The notes below the pieces were generated by a model. That model made no database searches, was not told where the DNA came from, and was given only the letters and a program-made list of their open reading frames with translations. This document shows positions 47,040-61,700 of a stretch of DNA of 64,000 bases, one piece after another. Position 1 is the first letter of the stretch. Every line of letters starts with the position of its first letter. Both the position numbers and the translations under genes were made by a program. The stretch comes from Lytechinus pictus. Its lineage: Eukaryota; Echinodermata; Echinoidea; Temnopleuroida; Toxopneustidae. The stretch spans positions 39,345,920 through 39,409,919 of the forward strand of contig NC_087247.1 of the NCBI RefSeq assembly GCF_037042905.1, in the 5' to 3' direction.

Positions 47040-50000
47040 CTGATTCCTCTGAATGTCATGTGATGTGCATTCATCCAATCAGCTGCCAAGAATCTATGTG
47101 TTGTATTAACAATGATTGAAATGGAACTGCTAGTTGCAATACCATTTATAACTGCTATAAAAACTAAAAACAATTTAACATTATTAAATAAAAACAAAGA
47201 TAAATCAAAATTTGAAGTTTGTGTCGTCTTTAATGTACTAATGAGACAACATCAATACAAGTCAATACATAGTGTCATGATGCATTATAAACAATATCTC
47301 CATCATCTTTAAAATTACAATGTCATCGTAAAAAATTATCACCTCTTTATTTTTTTCAGAAAGTTTCTTTTTACTTGTTTGAATTCTGGTGACTGTACAA
47401 TATAACATTGGAGAGACTTTCAATCAGGATAATACACCAGAGGTAGATGGTGAGATACTACAATGTACACACAAAATAAAACAACCAAAACATTACGGTA
47501 CAGAATTTCACCCTATATTAAGGGTCCACAATAAAAATGAGTGGACTAAGGACTGGTCAAGATATCGATATTTCTATTTCATCCATCTGCCTCCCTGAAA
47601 CATTCTTTCAGTTGATAAAGTGAATTTTCATTTTGGCACTATCATTTAATGTTTTGGCTTTCACACATTTACTCTTCACTTTTTAATGCATTAATTTCAT
47701 TTTTATTTGATTTACAATGGATATTTTTCAAGATCTGGCAAAAGGTAATCTTCTCCTAGCTCTTTCACATCGTTTTGTTTGTTTGCTTTTTTATTTTTTG
47801 TTTTTTCTAGCTTGGATTCCTGCTGCTAAAAGTTTTGACTTTAAACCATTACGCTAATCTATTGATTGTACAACTGATTACACATAATAATCAATTGTAA
47901 GAATTCGCCCTTTCAACAATCATTTGAATCCTATTTCAAATTCTTGATATCAACAATTCATTTCTGATCAAGAAATTATTTTGAGTTCTAAACAAATAGC
48001 TATTCTAGATTTTAAGAAATATGATCAAATGGTATAATGACCTGCCATATTGCAAGTTGGCATATGCTGGCTGAATATCCGATTGTTACAGCTCCTTTAA
48101 ATGATGTAAAAGCCAAAACAATATCATGATGGGCTTGGATATACTTGTCACAAGCTTTGCTTACCGAGTTGCTACCTCTATTGTATTACAACTTTTATAG
48201 TTGTATTGTATATCTATACCTTTGGAAATAAACGTTGAATTGATTTTTTCAATTAAATTCTTTCCCAAATGCACTCAAAAGCAGTGGGGTTTTCTTTTTA
48301 GTTTAAAAAACCATTGATTAAGATAGAAACTTCCCAATACAGAAAAATAAATATAATCTAAGACCAGTCCTTAATGGAAGTTTATTTCAAAGACATGTAA
48401 TGTATCAATACTTTTAAACATTGATAACAAACAAATAACTTTTATATGCAACCTGGTGCATGAACATGACAATTACTTAAGAAGGGGATTTAATAAAATG
48501 GCAATATAAATGGGAAGGGGAGCAGATTAGTTACCTGGCAAAGAGAGAAATTTGAAATAAATATTCCTTTCTCTAGACTTTATAAATAACACCTGTATAC
48601 TCTCCATTGCACAGATAAATAATCTATGATCATTTTAAAGAGAAATAAATATAAGATATTTGGGGAAGTAGTAAAGATTGTGGTGCAAAGCAGTGAATTC
48701 ATACTTCTAGGCAACCAATTAGCAATGCCAACTGTGGAATTGTAATTTAAACCATAAACTTTGGAAAATCTTTAACAAAGAATATGGAAGGGCAAGGATT
48801 GAATTGCCTTATTCAAGGTAAATTCGAATCGATTACCAAATAGATACATTTGGTTGACTGAATTGGTGGTTAGTATTTTGAGAGCATCTGATAGTTGATG
48901 CTGTTTAATGAACTACACGCTTGACTTGGTTTTAATCACAGATGGAGTTGTGATTAGTTGTAATTCTAATTCTCTCAACTACCTGAAACAAATAAGAGCT
49001 GAGGATCAATGCTAAAATAAATCAGGGATTTTTTTTTCAAATAATTTTTCAACAATCAACTTTTTTTTTTTTTTTGGGGGGGGGACAAATTTGCATTGTC
49101 AAATTTGGCCTATTAATGTTTGCTATCAATCCGAAACATTATTCAAATTATGCATTTACTGGACGATTCAAATGAGATCATGAAACATAAATAAGGAGAA
49201 TATTCAAACAATAATTCACCACATACGAGAAACAATATATGTGAAAAAAAATATATAAGAACAAATAGACATTCACATGCATGTTCTATTATATTTTACA
49301 TACATATCTACGAGAAAAAAAAAGACCCGTTTTTCATTTTTGTGTTTCCCATTAAATAACAAAGGGAACATGAATAGAGTAATATATATATACATACATT
49401 ATTACATAATACATATACATGTATTTAGACATAAACATATGTCGAGGTATATTGAGATTTCCAGAGAGGTATTGAAATCTGGTTTTGTTAATGCTAATAC
49501 AAGGATTTGCCTGAATAATCTGGACAGAAAAAGAAATAAATGATGAAAATGTGTAGGATAATATACACCAATGTTTGCTCACCTAAAAAGCAAAATCACT
49601 TAAATTTGGACAAAAGTATCTGACTTTTAAAGAGGTACTTGTATTATTTTCTTCAAAAAAATTTGAAACTTTTTTCTTAATTGCAGTTGAAAGATATCAA
49701 ACACTTGTGAAGTATTTTCTAAGAAATACATACACAACTTATCATGAAGAGGTTTGAAATCTGCTTCTTTTCCACCTATAGAGGTTTGATGTCTCATGTA
49801 TACATGCAGCCATGCAACAATGGAAATTTGATATACAAAAAATCTTCCCAAATATCTCATGTTTGTAAAACAGTGAGGAAAAAATTGTAATATGAACATG
49901 AAATTTGACATAAACAATGCCTCTTATGGTCTGTAAACCACTTTACAAAAACAAATTGCTTGACTGAATACTGTTTTTTCTTTTAAAAATTGATGGGCAA

Positions 50001-53000
50001 TAAAGATCATTTGATACATGTCAACAAAAATAACTTCAACTTTTACCAAATGAACCAACTAGAAACACCAATATTATCTGATTATTTGGAGGGTTGCATA
50101 CATGTCTGTAAATGTATACACATAGACAAAATTTCATGGCACATGCAAAAAGAACAAGCGATAGAAGGGGTGAATACATTTGTTTAAAAGGAAGCCATAT
50201 ACAGGGAATTAAGCAGGCCTGGAATTGAATTCTAATATGAAAATATGGACAGCAAGTCAGCTGATTATATATTTCTATTTATTTATCAAATTATCATAGT
50301 TCCAATAATATTGAAAGAAAATTTTGTATTATATATTTTTTTAAATCACATGATTTTACTTTTCTTAAATGTTTGATATTTCAAAATTGTTATATAATTC
50401 TAGACAATAGGATGACGACCGTAATACTAAATAATAATGATAAAATCATATTGTTTGAAATGTCTAAATATAACAGGTTTGGATTCTTATCAAAAGAAAT
50501 TACAAATCGGGATTCATCAATAGCTCGATCTAAACCAATGAACTTAATATTAGTTGCCTTCATGTTATTGAGTGGACTAAGAATAAAAGTGATTCAAGAA
50601 AAGTCATACAAATAAAATTCAATATAATTTTTTTTTTGATCAACATGGCAGCGGTAATGACAAAAACTAGAAATGGGCAGATTTACATGTTAAATACGAG
50701 TGTTTCAGAATAAATAAAATACCTGCAGAAAAAATACAAAGGAAAACAGAACATAACAAAATTAAAGTTATTGGTTGAAAGCAGAAACGCTTATATGACA
50801 AAAAGCTTGATGTAAAAATATTTGTATTAAATTCTCTTTTTGACACTGTATCATAATTCCCTGAGAACAGTAGGTTTACATCTGCAAATGCTACCGTCCA
50901 TGAATGCATTTTTCATCCTCTCTCTCTTTCATTCTATTTACATTTATCTTTAGTCTCCTTTTTTTTTTATGCGACTTCTCATGAAGTCAATACACTTGAG
51001 GTAGAAAATGGTAAAACTTACATTTTTAATCAATCCAATGTGACTCTACAATATACTTAAATACAGAAGTAAATTTGTAAATAATTTTCTTAACCACTAC
51101 GAAACCAGGTTATAATCATACTCCATTCCTGATAGCATCTGTACAAATATGAATCGTCCTGAAAACTCCTTGTATAACAAAATGGCCATCCAGTAACACT
51201 TCAAATATACTACACAAAAAATATTGCAAATACATTATCAAAGAAAATGTCTTGTCAATCATGGACATAAATGCTCCATTTTCAAACATGATGTTAAAAA
51301 TTGAAAGCAAGTTTCAGTTCTACTATTGATTTGGATATATCCTGGGCACCTTTTTCTTCTGGACTTGCATCCTTTAAGCATTACTCTGCAGCTCTTTGGA
51401 CTTGATTTAGAATGAGAATACATTCATGGTCATGATTTATAAAAACACATCCTTTTGATTTGCAATATGAATTTAAGGAAAATATACCACATGTATCTTC
51501 CATATCACTACTTCCAATTCCATACTGACACAACAATTCTATGGTCATTTACAGATGAATTCAATATGGTTGTTCAAAATTTATCACATAAAACATTCAC
51601 ATACCAGCTTTGAATGTACATTTCAAAGCATGACTATACATTTAATACATTTCAAATAAATCAATTCAAATATCTATATAGCAGCTAAATTTTTTATTTG
51701 CAAGTTTGTGCAGCTTGATATAAGTAGCAGCATTGAAGAAAATTGATAGAGTTAAATGTGTTAGTCTCCTTTATATCATTCATACGTTGTGTTTCCTTAT
51801 TTTTGTAGGAAATGACCCCAATGTTAACAGCAGTTTACCAAATTATTTCATAGTATCTTTTGTTACTGAATATATTACATGATTGGGATAAATCACATAG
51901 TTAAAAGCCTTTTTTTTCTAGTTGTGGATATTAGCCACATGAAACATAATGCAGCTTTTACTTAGTTGTTACATTCAATGGTGTGTTAAAAAAGAAAACA
52001 TGATTATATTTCAACATCAAGACTTTACCATTTCATACCACTACACCATTGCCATAATCTGACCTTAGATATGGAATGCATTATTTATTTTTTCTGACAA
52101 ATGCATCCAGCTGAATTACGAAATGAAAATGGTGGAACATTTTAAATTCTGTCACATAACTTGGGAACTATTGTTTAACCTGTGGTTCAATTTCCAAAAG
52201 GAGAACACAACACTGGAGTGATGATGCAATCCTGGGTCTGGTAAAACAAAGTTTAATGATCGATCAGAAAACAGATTTGTATAATAGATTGCATTGATAA
52301 TTATGTAAAATCAATACAAAATATCAACTGTATGGTCAATTACTAAGCTTTGCATTACATTAGCCAGGAATTCATCAGTTGATTAAAGCTTGTAACCTTG
52401 TACATTTAGCAATCCTTACACACAAGGCAGATAATTCTACTTCTTATAACTATTGAGAATCCTCTCTATAGTGATGTCATCACATTCTCATTCTCTACAG
52501 TTATGTGGACATCTTAAAAGAATCCTTTCCCATTTTTGAAGCAATGTATTCCTTTCCATAGGCACAAACCCATTTAAAGCCATCTATGATAATCTCTCTT
52601 ATTTCAGTCAGTTACTTGTATCTATACAATCCAATTCATACCAAGTATTGAGTTTATGTCTATGGAGACATTCAAATGCAGCATATCAAAAATCTCTTTC
52701 TGTCAGCAAAAGTATTATATCTGACCTTATTCTACATTAATTTGGCAGCATTTAATCAAGTGCAGCTACAATCGGCATAATCAACATCAAACTATCAATA
52801 TTTTTCTCTCTAAAATAATAACAAATACAATAATAATAATAATAATGATTTACAAGACACATGACGTATAAAGCTGCTTATAGGTCTCCCCTTTCATACA
52901 TTCAATTTGATAAAAGACCTGTACTTCTTTCCCTTCAAAGAACACATATATGGAAAATCAATTACTTGGCATAGAAATCCCCATACAATACACTTAACAC

Positions 53001-55608
53001 TTTTCAAACACTATTAAAAAAACATAAAATGTAAGGGCAAAGTGCCAGAATTAAAATAAAGAGGTATGCTTCTTTTTGATGATAATAATGTTATCTGCAT
53101 TTTCTTGCAAATATGTTTTGCAACATTCGATTTTAAATCAAGGGAGGCTTGGCCGGTATATTTAGATAATTTCCTTTCCTGAAAAAATATCTTCAATAAA
53201 AAATTATTTTCAAATAAAAACTATTTCATCTTTTTTATAATAAATATTCACTTTAAGTGTATCAGCATTAAGCATTACAAGTCATACTACCAAAAGCTTT
53301 TATTCATTTCACTGTTTATGAAAAAAAAAGACAGTTAACCAAAATAACAGATTTGTTTCTTGCGGATTAGCAAATGGTTTACATATTCTTTAGAAGTGTA
53401 TCAATCACAATGGATAAATCATTGTTCACCATATTTGACATTTATTTGACTCTACAAAATTAACTCTACTCGACAAGAAAAGGTTAATGAATATCTCTTC
53501 TGTTTATAATAAATTACAAGTTTGTAATATGTTTTCTGCTCTCACTGCATTACATGAATATATTATATAAAACAATCCTGAATGAGACACACAATAGCTG
53601 AGGTCCACGGATAGAATGAGGTTTGAAGTTTTATCAAATGCAAGACTATGTATTTTCTGAAATACAGTAATTTCACAGATTGCACTACTCCATGCAATAA
53701 CAAAAGGTAGTTAATGGTCACCTGATATGAGTCAAACATTCTTGAATGTCCTAGTTTTATCCATTCAATCACAATTGATGAAGAGTTAAAGTTGTATTCT
53801 TTTTCCCAAACAAGTATATGCATAGAATATGGATTTTTTAATTCTTGTTTGAAACATAGCTGGACATTTAATTGACAGCTTTTATATATGGGGACATTTA
53901 GATGACTTTGACATCATTTAAATCCCATCTGTTTACTTTAAAAGATGAGGTAGTATTAACTGGCTAGCACATCTTAACCACAGCCCTGTTACACAATTGC
54001 TTCATGTGCATTCTGTTCAAAACCTTTATCGTGAACCAATCAGAATTATTCTTTCACAGTTGTTGTCCATTGCAAACATTTATGTTACAGGTAATATTTT
54101 TTTCTGTCAATTGGGTAGAAATGGATCACTTCATCAGAAGTCAATATAATATTCAAAAGAAAGACCTGACTGCTGTCTTCTGTGAATTATAAAGAAATGA
54201 TTTTACCCATTGTGTAACAATCAAAGATTGATTAAATGATTTCATTTCCAACACTAACTTTCTCCCCATCAACATCATGCATATTCCTATGCAATGATGC
54301 AAAATGTGGATCTGGGCATTGCATAAATATGATGGATTTCCCTAAAGAAAAACTGTCAAATAATTCAAATTGTAATGGAATTAGAGGACCACAACTACTG
54401 CTATAACAGAGCACACATGTTGTGCACAACTCATTTTAATAGCAGCTATAAAACCAAGTTGACATTAAATTCTTATCACACAATCATATCACAACAAGAA
54501 AACACTTTACAGCAGGAATTTATCAGCATATGATATGATGTTTTACACAATACAAATCTTTAACACAAATGATACAAGCACAAAGACAATACTTCGCAGT
54601 ATTCCAGATATTTCTACTCCTTCCTGTCATAGAGAAACCCTTTTTTAAATGGTCTTTCAGCAGCATTAACCCAGCATCAATGCAGTATCAAACTACTTCT
54701 TTCACTACTCTTACTAATGATCAATCACACCAAAACAAGCAAGCTTTGGTATCACAATATATGTATATATATTTATATAAATGTATATATTATATATGCA
54801 ATCATCCAGGCAGTGTCCAATGCACCGCACTGCACTCTAGCAGATGATGCATTTATGAATTCTCCTTGATAGAACACAATGCAGCTCGAAAAGGAAAATA
54901 CTTTTTTCATCAAGAGCAAATGCCAGACAGAGAAAATATATCCTCACAATTACATTTTCATAATATCATCCAACTTTGTCCATTGTTATCAATATAATAC
55001 AGACCAGCCTCTGCCCCTCCTCTAAAAATGAGGGGACTTAAAGGCTACAAGCATCATTTCTACTCTCATCATTTCAAGAGTTTTTAGACACAGAAGGTAA
55101 TATCCCTGAGATAGGCAAACATAACAAAAAATTCTTTTAATCTTCTATGTTGGAGGGCGTCTTGAAGAATATAAACTCTGCAACATGGTCTCTGAGCAAT
55201 ACTCAAGTGGACACGAGGTAAGAAGGGTGGTGAGATTGTCCTGGTTGCTCAAACACGAGCCCTAATGGTACTGGAAGTAAGCCAGTGAGCCTCTGAAATA
55301 TTTGAAGAGTACATTGGAACTGAGCAATAGATGATGATGATGAAGCCTGCTACACAGACACAGGGACTCCTGAAATGTTTTATACCCGTCTTCAAATGAG
55401 CTCCCTCTGTCTGCTGGTGGGACACAAGGAATGATCAAAGTGCGACAGCTCAGAGAATAAAGAAGGTTTCAAAGAATAGGAAGCATGAGACAGATGGTTC
55501 AATTCTGAGTTGGTTTCCTTTAAACTATAGGTAGAGACTGAAGAGGTTACTTCAGCAGGGCTTCATCACAGTTTGAGGTAAATAGTAAAGAGAATGAATG
55601 ACCAATGA
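47040..55608. other. Long AT-rich non-coding stretch, likely 3' UTR/intergenic
   Basis: No coding frame is recognisable on either strand. Part near 55 kb is presumably 3' UTR of the minus-strand fibronectin-domain gene, and part near 48.2 kb has a plus-strand AATAAA (48226). A T-run/G-run tract lies at about 49061-49083 and an (AAT)n microsatellite at about 52826-52848. How far either UTR extends cannot be told. Confidence 0.4.
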
Positions 55609-58600
55609 TCACACCGTGCATGTTTTCACTGTCCTGTTTGGTTCAATTGGTGTCTCTTCGCTCATGTGTTCTTCAGCCTCCCTGGGACATGACATCTCAG
55701 ACTTGGGCGGTGTCCATCTCTCCCATGGATCAGCACCATGTGGGTCCTGAGCACCACTGGGCGGCGACCCCCTGCCACAGCTGACAGGCATGACGTGACC
55801 CTGTGCCGATACCCGTTGAGGATCCACGCAGCGTGCTGGAGGTAATCTGTGGCCGGTGGCTGTCTGAGAGGGCGTGGCTATCCCATCACCATCAGAGGAT
55901 ATCCCCGTCCCAGAGGAATGAGCTCCTGAGATATGTCCCTGGCTTGGGGGTGTAATACTGGCAGACACTTTACAGAAGGTGGGAGGTAGAATAGTGATGC
56001 TATCTTGACTGCTATCCTTCATACTATTGTCTTTTAACGAAGCAGTCGATTGTAAAGAGGTTAGAGAGTTTGTTCCCGAGAGTTCAGCTTGTGAGGTAGA
56101 TGAGTTTAACGGGATTACTTCTTGATGCTCAGTACCCTGCATAAGATAACAAAGGTAAAAATGAAAATTCCTACATGAACTAAATTTTTTGACCAATTCA
56201 GATAAAAAAAAAAACACATCGAAATGAATAAATCTTCCATCAATTTAGTAAATTGGGTACGATTTCTTCATGAATAAATTGTTGTAATACTAATGGTATA
56301 GTGTTAATTGCCATTTTGTCCGCAATAAGAATACGGTCAAAAGAAATTGGGCCACTTTGATGTAAATAAAGAGAAAATTTCCAATACTTGAACCCATCAC
56401 TTTATTTCCCATTGGCATGTGAGAATTGGTGTATTCTGATAACCTAACAAGTAACTGAAATACTATCCGTAATTAAGACAAGGACTCACCATACATGGCA
56501 TCTCCTGACTATTATATTCCTGAGAGTGATTTAGGAGACCCGATCCATGAGCAGAGCTCCCACTATGGGATCTCTCTTCTTCACACCCCTCTTCCATCTC
56601 ACGGGGTGGCTGGGGTAAGTACCCCTCTCTCTTCTGCCAGCCCACCAAACCACCAGGCTGGCCGTTCATTCTGGGTGGGCCATGTCCGTTCATCCTCGGA
56701 GGCCCATGGCCATTTCCCATGGGAGCGCCATTCCCTTTGGGTGGACTGCAATGTCCATTGCCTACAAGAGGCCCTAACCCATTGCCTCCTGGAGGACCAT
56801 GCCCATTCATGACAGGGCTGCTTCCATCAAGATGGGTGTGGTACCAATTAGATCCATTCTGAAAGTGAGGTGGTGTGCCCTGCAATAAATAACACATCTT
56901 CCAGCATCAGTTCATGTATGAGTGTTCTTTGTTTTTACAAGTTCTCTTTTCTAGTTAGCTAGGATATAAAATCATTTATTCTAGCCGTTTGAATTTAAAT
57001 AGGCTCCATTCATAACAAATAGACAGACGGTCTTTAAGATTACAAAGCACAATCTGATTTGTAAGAGTAAAAATCAAAATGGAAACATCTAGATGGATTC
57101 TGAATTGCATAAAGTTGAGTAATACCTTGGTCATTGCCAGATTTCAAGTACATTAGTTTTTCAACTTAAACACTTTCATGATTCCATCCAATCACTGTCC
57201 CTCTAATAAAATTCCTAAGTGGCTGGTCAAAGACAATGACATACCTCTTGGCTGTTCTCATGGCATGTGAGAACCGGTAGGGTGGTATCCCCCATCTCAT
57301 CACTGTTGGGTACAGACATGTAGACACGCTGCGGGTAGCCATTGCTATGGTAGTGGACACAGGGCCCACTGTTTCCCACTGATCTACAGCTGCACTGAGT
57401 AGGACGAGATCTTCTCCTCCACAACACATGTCTGTTACATCAAAATGAAATGAGTATTAAAGTCAGATTCAGGGTAGGGTAAATTTGAAAATAAAGTACA
57501 ATAATTTAGTGATGTGACAGGGCATCATTTGGTAGAATATCAATTCGAGGAAAGATTATTCAAGTTAAGGTAAGAAGATATATATCACCAATGGGGCTTA
57601 CCTTACAAAGTGCAGTGATAGATTAAAATCAAACTCCTACAAAGATTGATCTCAAAATTAATTTTGATTTGCATCTGTCACAACTCTTTGTAAGCCAAGG
57701 ATCACGTGCAACTTGTGACACAAAATGGTAAAATGTTCAGCATAGTGATATAATACAAATGTGACCTACATAGATGGAGTGGCTTTATTTGGAGTTTAAA
57801 AACTGGGTTTTATTTAATAGATTATTTTGCCATTAAAGCAAAAATATCGAAATATTGAAAAAATGAGATACAAGATCTTGTCACCCAAGCAATACATGAT
57901 TTGACCAAAATCAAATTTCAATTTGACAAAGATAAAATAAAAGAGGCAATTCATCATTCACTGCCATTTTAACTAACAAAAAAAAATCATGTTTTGAAGT
58001 AATATGTCTCACAAAATAAACATCATGTTTAAAAATACTTAAGTTTCATATTTGTTGTTTACATTCAAGGATATTTTCTTTTGATTTTCTGCCCCTGTAT
58101 ATGTACAAACATGGTGATCTTCCAAGGTGGACTTATAAGAATGGAGAGATGGAGTCTCGGTACATACTAACCTGAATCTGTATGTGATAAGAGCAGTACA
58201 GATGCAGATACAGACTAAAGACAAGCACACTCCTATCAGGATGCCTTGCTGAAGGGTGCCTTGTGAGTTAGCTATAACAAAACAACAATCAAATTAATAT
58301 GACAGCTACCATCACATTATTCTTCATCATTACTATCAACATCATAAACAACATCATTGCAATCGTTATCATCATCATCACCTCCACCACCATCTTTATC
58401 ATTGAAAACTTTCTGAAGGAAGCCATAATTTAAATATTAGTAACATACTATGTATCACATTTTGTGTTACAGGGCAGAACTACTGCTATCCCACATTAAA
58501 TATCTTCTCGTGAAGTATCAATGAATTCTGTGCTACTTTCAAAACTCCTCAATCCACCATAATACATTGTATATATTCATAAATATCTAATCCTTTCTTC

Positions 58601-58785
58601 AGTAGAAATAACATCCCTGACTACTAAATTATTGAAAGTATACTTACATTTATTGATAACAGGAAGAGTTTGTGCAGCTACAGCATCTGTGGGTGGACCA
58701 TCACCGGCCTGGGTACCCGCCCTCACCTTGAAGTAATACTTGGTATCACTAGTCAAACTCTCAATTGTAGAATGATGCAGAGAAC
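55609..58785 (-). CDS. Type I membrane protein with fibronectin III domain, 3' five exons (5' part not in view)
   Basis: Exons on the minus strand: 58785-58648, 58271-58172, 57431-57245, 56879-56490, 56136-55609 (TGA). Phases match and about 446 C-terminal residues result. Exon 1 is the second half of an FN3 domain (STIESLTSDTKYYFKVRAG, then GPPTDAVAAQT). Exon 2 holds one membrane helix (GILIGVCLSLVCICICTALI) and exon 3 opens with the basic stop-transfer RHVLWRRRSRP. The remaining roughly 365 residues are cytoplasmic. They include a Cys/Ser-rich part, a Gly/Asn/Pro-rich exon with tandem GNGHGPP/MNGHGPPR-like units, and a Ser/Thr-rich last exon ending VKTCTV. FN3 next to the membrane plus a long low-complexity tail fits DCC/neogenin, protogenin/IGDCC, Robo or sidekick-type guidance and adhesion receptors, but no family-specific cytoplasmic motif is seen, so the family is left open. 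The upstream ectodomain exons were not found at 58786-64000. Confidence 0.85.
58300..58410. repeat. CAT/CAC-rich imperfect microsatellite
   Basis: CATCATTATTC, ATCATCATCACCTCCACCACC and similar phrases lie in the intron between the FN3 and transmembrane exons. Confidence 0.7.
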
Positions 58786-61700
58786 CTATAGAAATACAAT
58801 TTGAAAAAAAAAAGCTCATGAGTTTTAGAACTACATGGGTATAGCATATTGGTTGGTATACTATGACTGATATTTAATAGCGTGAGCTGATTTTTTTTTC
58901 TACGTTGACCTCCAAATGGGACATTTTATAAAACACATTTTGTATACTGCAAACATGAAACCAGGATAGGCCTACAGTATCCAGGGCACATCTCATCATT
59001 TAATGCAAGCACGAATCGAGAACTGAAATATTTGATATATTTACCTGAAGAGAGTGAGGCACGAGCTAAATATATGTATTTTGACATGAAACTGGACATT
59101 TCTAGGCACATTTCGTAATCCTATTTGATATATTGACCTGAAAAAGTGTAAAGTGCAAGCCACCCATATATTTTGACCTGGACATTTTTAGGCACATTTC
59201 ATCTACGACATTAACTCATTAACAAAATATTGCAAGCACAAAGCATGAGATGTTTTTGGTTTGGTTTATTGATGTGAAAGCAATCAAGCACCTTTTTTTA
59301 ATGAATATAGTGTATAATTTGGTATAGTAGAGGGGGAAAGGGTGGCTGTTGATTTGACTTCCCTAAAATTGATGTTACCTTATATTCATGCAAGGGAGCG
59401 TACTGACCAAGCAAGAATTTTTGTCATCTTCAACCTTGAAATTTGGCCCTTGAAATATAATCAAGGATGTGAGAGAGGGGTTGGCTGATATGAAGACCTA
59501 CCCAAAATGGATGTGAGATTGTTGGTGATGAGAGAGCATGGCGACTGAGCGAGAAATTATCCCCAATTTAAAAATGTGGAACTTCTCAATTGAACCTAAC
59601 ATTGAGTAAAAACCATGAATGAGTTCAGTGCCGTATAGTCCTATCTACCTTGCAAATTTCAATATTAAATTTTACCATCTTGGCGTACTAAACACACTTT
59701 GCAGTGTTTCGAAAAAGAAATAGGAGGAATACATTTGTCAATTGTACCGTATATCAACTACTTTCTTGCAAATTTATAGGGCTTCTTGCTAAATAATAAT
59801 GATAATAATAATATAGAGTATTTCTAAAGCGCCAAATCCACATAATTCAATCATTAAATTCATCCAAGAAATTCAGGAATGATCAAAACATATTTTGACA
59901 ATAAAGTAAAGCCATAGAAAATTTTGATTAAAAAATGAAGAAGTTTCTAATATAGTATAGCTAGCAAATATACAAATTGAAAAAAAAAAGCTCTCTAATT
60001 AACACCATCCCACCATGTCTTTCGTTTTTCTGACTTGTGTCTTTGTTGATTTATTCTTTCTCCATCTTCCTCTCTCATCTCTCTCTATCTCTCCTTTTTT
60101 TTCAATTATTATTTTTTCCTTTATCTTTTGTTGTTCAGAAAAAATGACAATTATTCATTAATTTATTGGTATGCACATAATTGACCAGCAGCAGGGCTGA
60201 ATGGGTCAAATTAAATTTCAATACAAAGTAAAAAAAAAAAACATAACAAGTACAGCAAATATAATTTTTTTGCTAAATACCGTACCACTAAACTAATGTT
60301 TGAATAAAGGGTCGTCACATCAATATCTTGTCTAATTTTTCTACACAACACGATTTTGACATAAAATTTTCAACTTGTCTTGCTAATTAATGTGAGAAGG
60401 AGCTGTCTCAAATTAGGTATAAAATACAGAATACAACTTTACTATTCAGCCCAAGGAAGAATACTAAGTTGAACTTTCCTCACAAAAAAAAACAGAGTTA
60501 ACTAATGTCTATTGAGTTTGTTTCTATAGTAAACAAAACATGATGTCATATTAAAATATCAGTTACATAAAATGTTTAAAAAAGAGTAAAGGGCATTCTT
60601 TACATAAAATTTGTTCAGGGAATGAATCTCTGCTCTTCATGGTAGAACAGTGTAAAAAAGGATGGGTGCTGAAAATCCATTATAACTATGACATGACACA
60701 CACTGACATATCCCAAAATTATCAAAATGGAACCAGCCAAAGCAATATCATAAAGGATAAGAAAAATATCTGATTGGAATGTTGATAGGTAGAAGGTTGG
60801 AAGAGAATAGAGAAAGCCAGGGTGTGCTGTGAAGTCAAGTGGACAAGAAAGACTTGACACTGAATACTTGTATTGTGGAGGTCATATGAGGTCATGACCC
60901 CAAGGTTGCATGGTATGTGACCTCCTGGGACATTGCAGGGCCCTGATATAGGCAAGAAGAGTTTCTCACCACCTGTTCTTCAATGTTACACACCAAGTAT
61001 GTAGGGAAAAGTCAAGTATGACACATACATGTATACCTTGCAGACTGTCTATGATACTGGTTTCCACATGACAGCTTTTAGAGCCCGTTAAGGATTCCCG
61101 CTTTACAGTTCACACCCACAAGTTAAAAGCGATCTCAAGATCATTAACCCCTAATACATAACGGGCCTACCCCTCAGCTGGCAATCTTATGTCTACACTT
61201 GTTATGGGACAACTACAGGCTGCCTATTAGATTGTAATTACTATACTTCTTCTTAAATTGAAAACTTATAAAGATTTGACTAAAGATTGTGTTTAAGTAA
61301 TAATGCACGAATAAAAAACAATCATTTCAATTTTTGTATACTTGTGTTACACCTTTGGGGAAATAGAAATGAATTTATGTATTTACTATCATTGGTATTT
61401 TGCTTCTTGCTTAAAAAAAAAAAGTTTAGAATCTGAGACGTAATTTCATGGGGTGGAGTCATACAGTTTCTGCATTATAACCCGGCCTGAACTACCAATT
61501 GGGGGACTAAGTCCTGAAAGCACACTGTGATGTGGACTGAGATGGAGGTGACAGCAGTCTAACTTTTCAGAAAGCTAATGTTATGCATACGCTAAAGCAG
61601 CCTCAATGAAAGGCCTCATTCCACTTTCAGATGTAGGCATGTGATGAGGTGTCCGCGTGAAATCTAAGGCATTGTGATGTATCATCAAGAACCTCCAACT

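Noticed and set aside
55609..55626. C-terminal PDZ ligand in the FN3 receptor tail
   Set aside because: The end is TCTV, with Cys rather than Ser/Thr at position -2, so it does not fit the class I consensus.
60615..60955. Minus-strand frames with hydrophobic stretches in the last part of the window
   Set aside because: No splice phase matching the FN3 exon, no domain similarity; probably intronic.
61037..61100. Possible additional FN3 exon ending in a GTATAC donor
   Set aside because: The short VETSIIDSL-like text resembles an FN3 strand, but no acceptor, frame or phase joins it to the exon at 58785.
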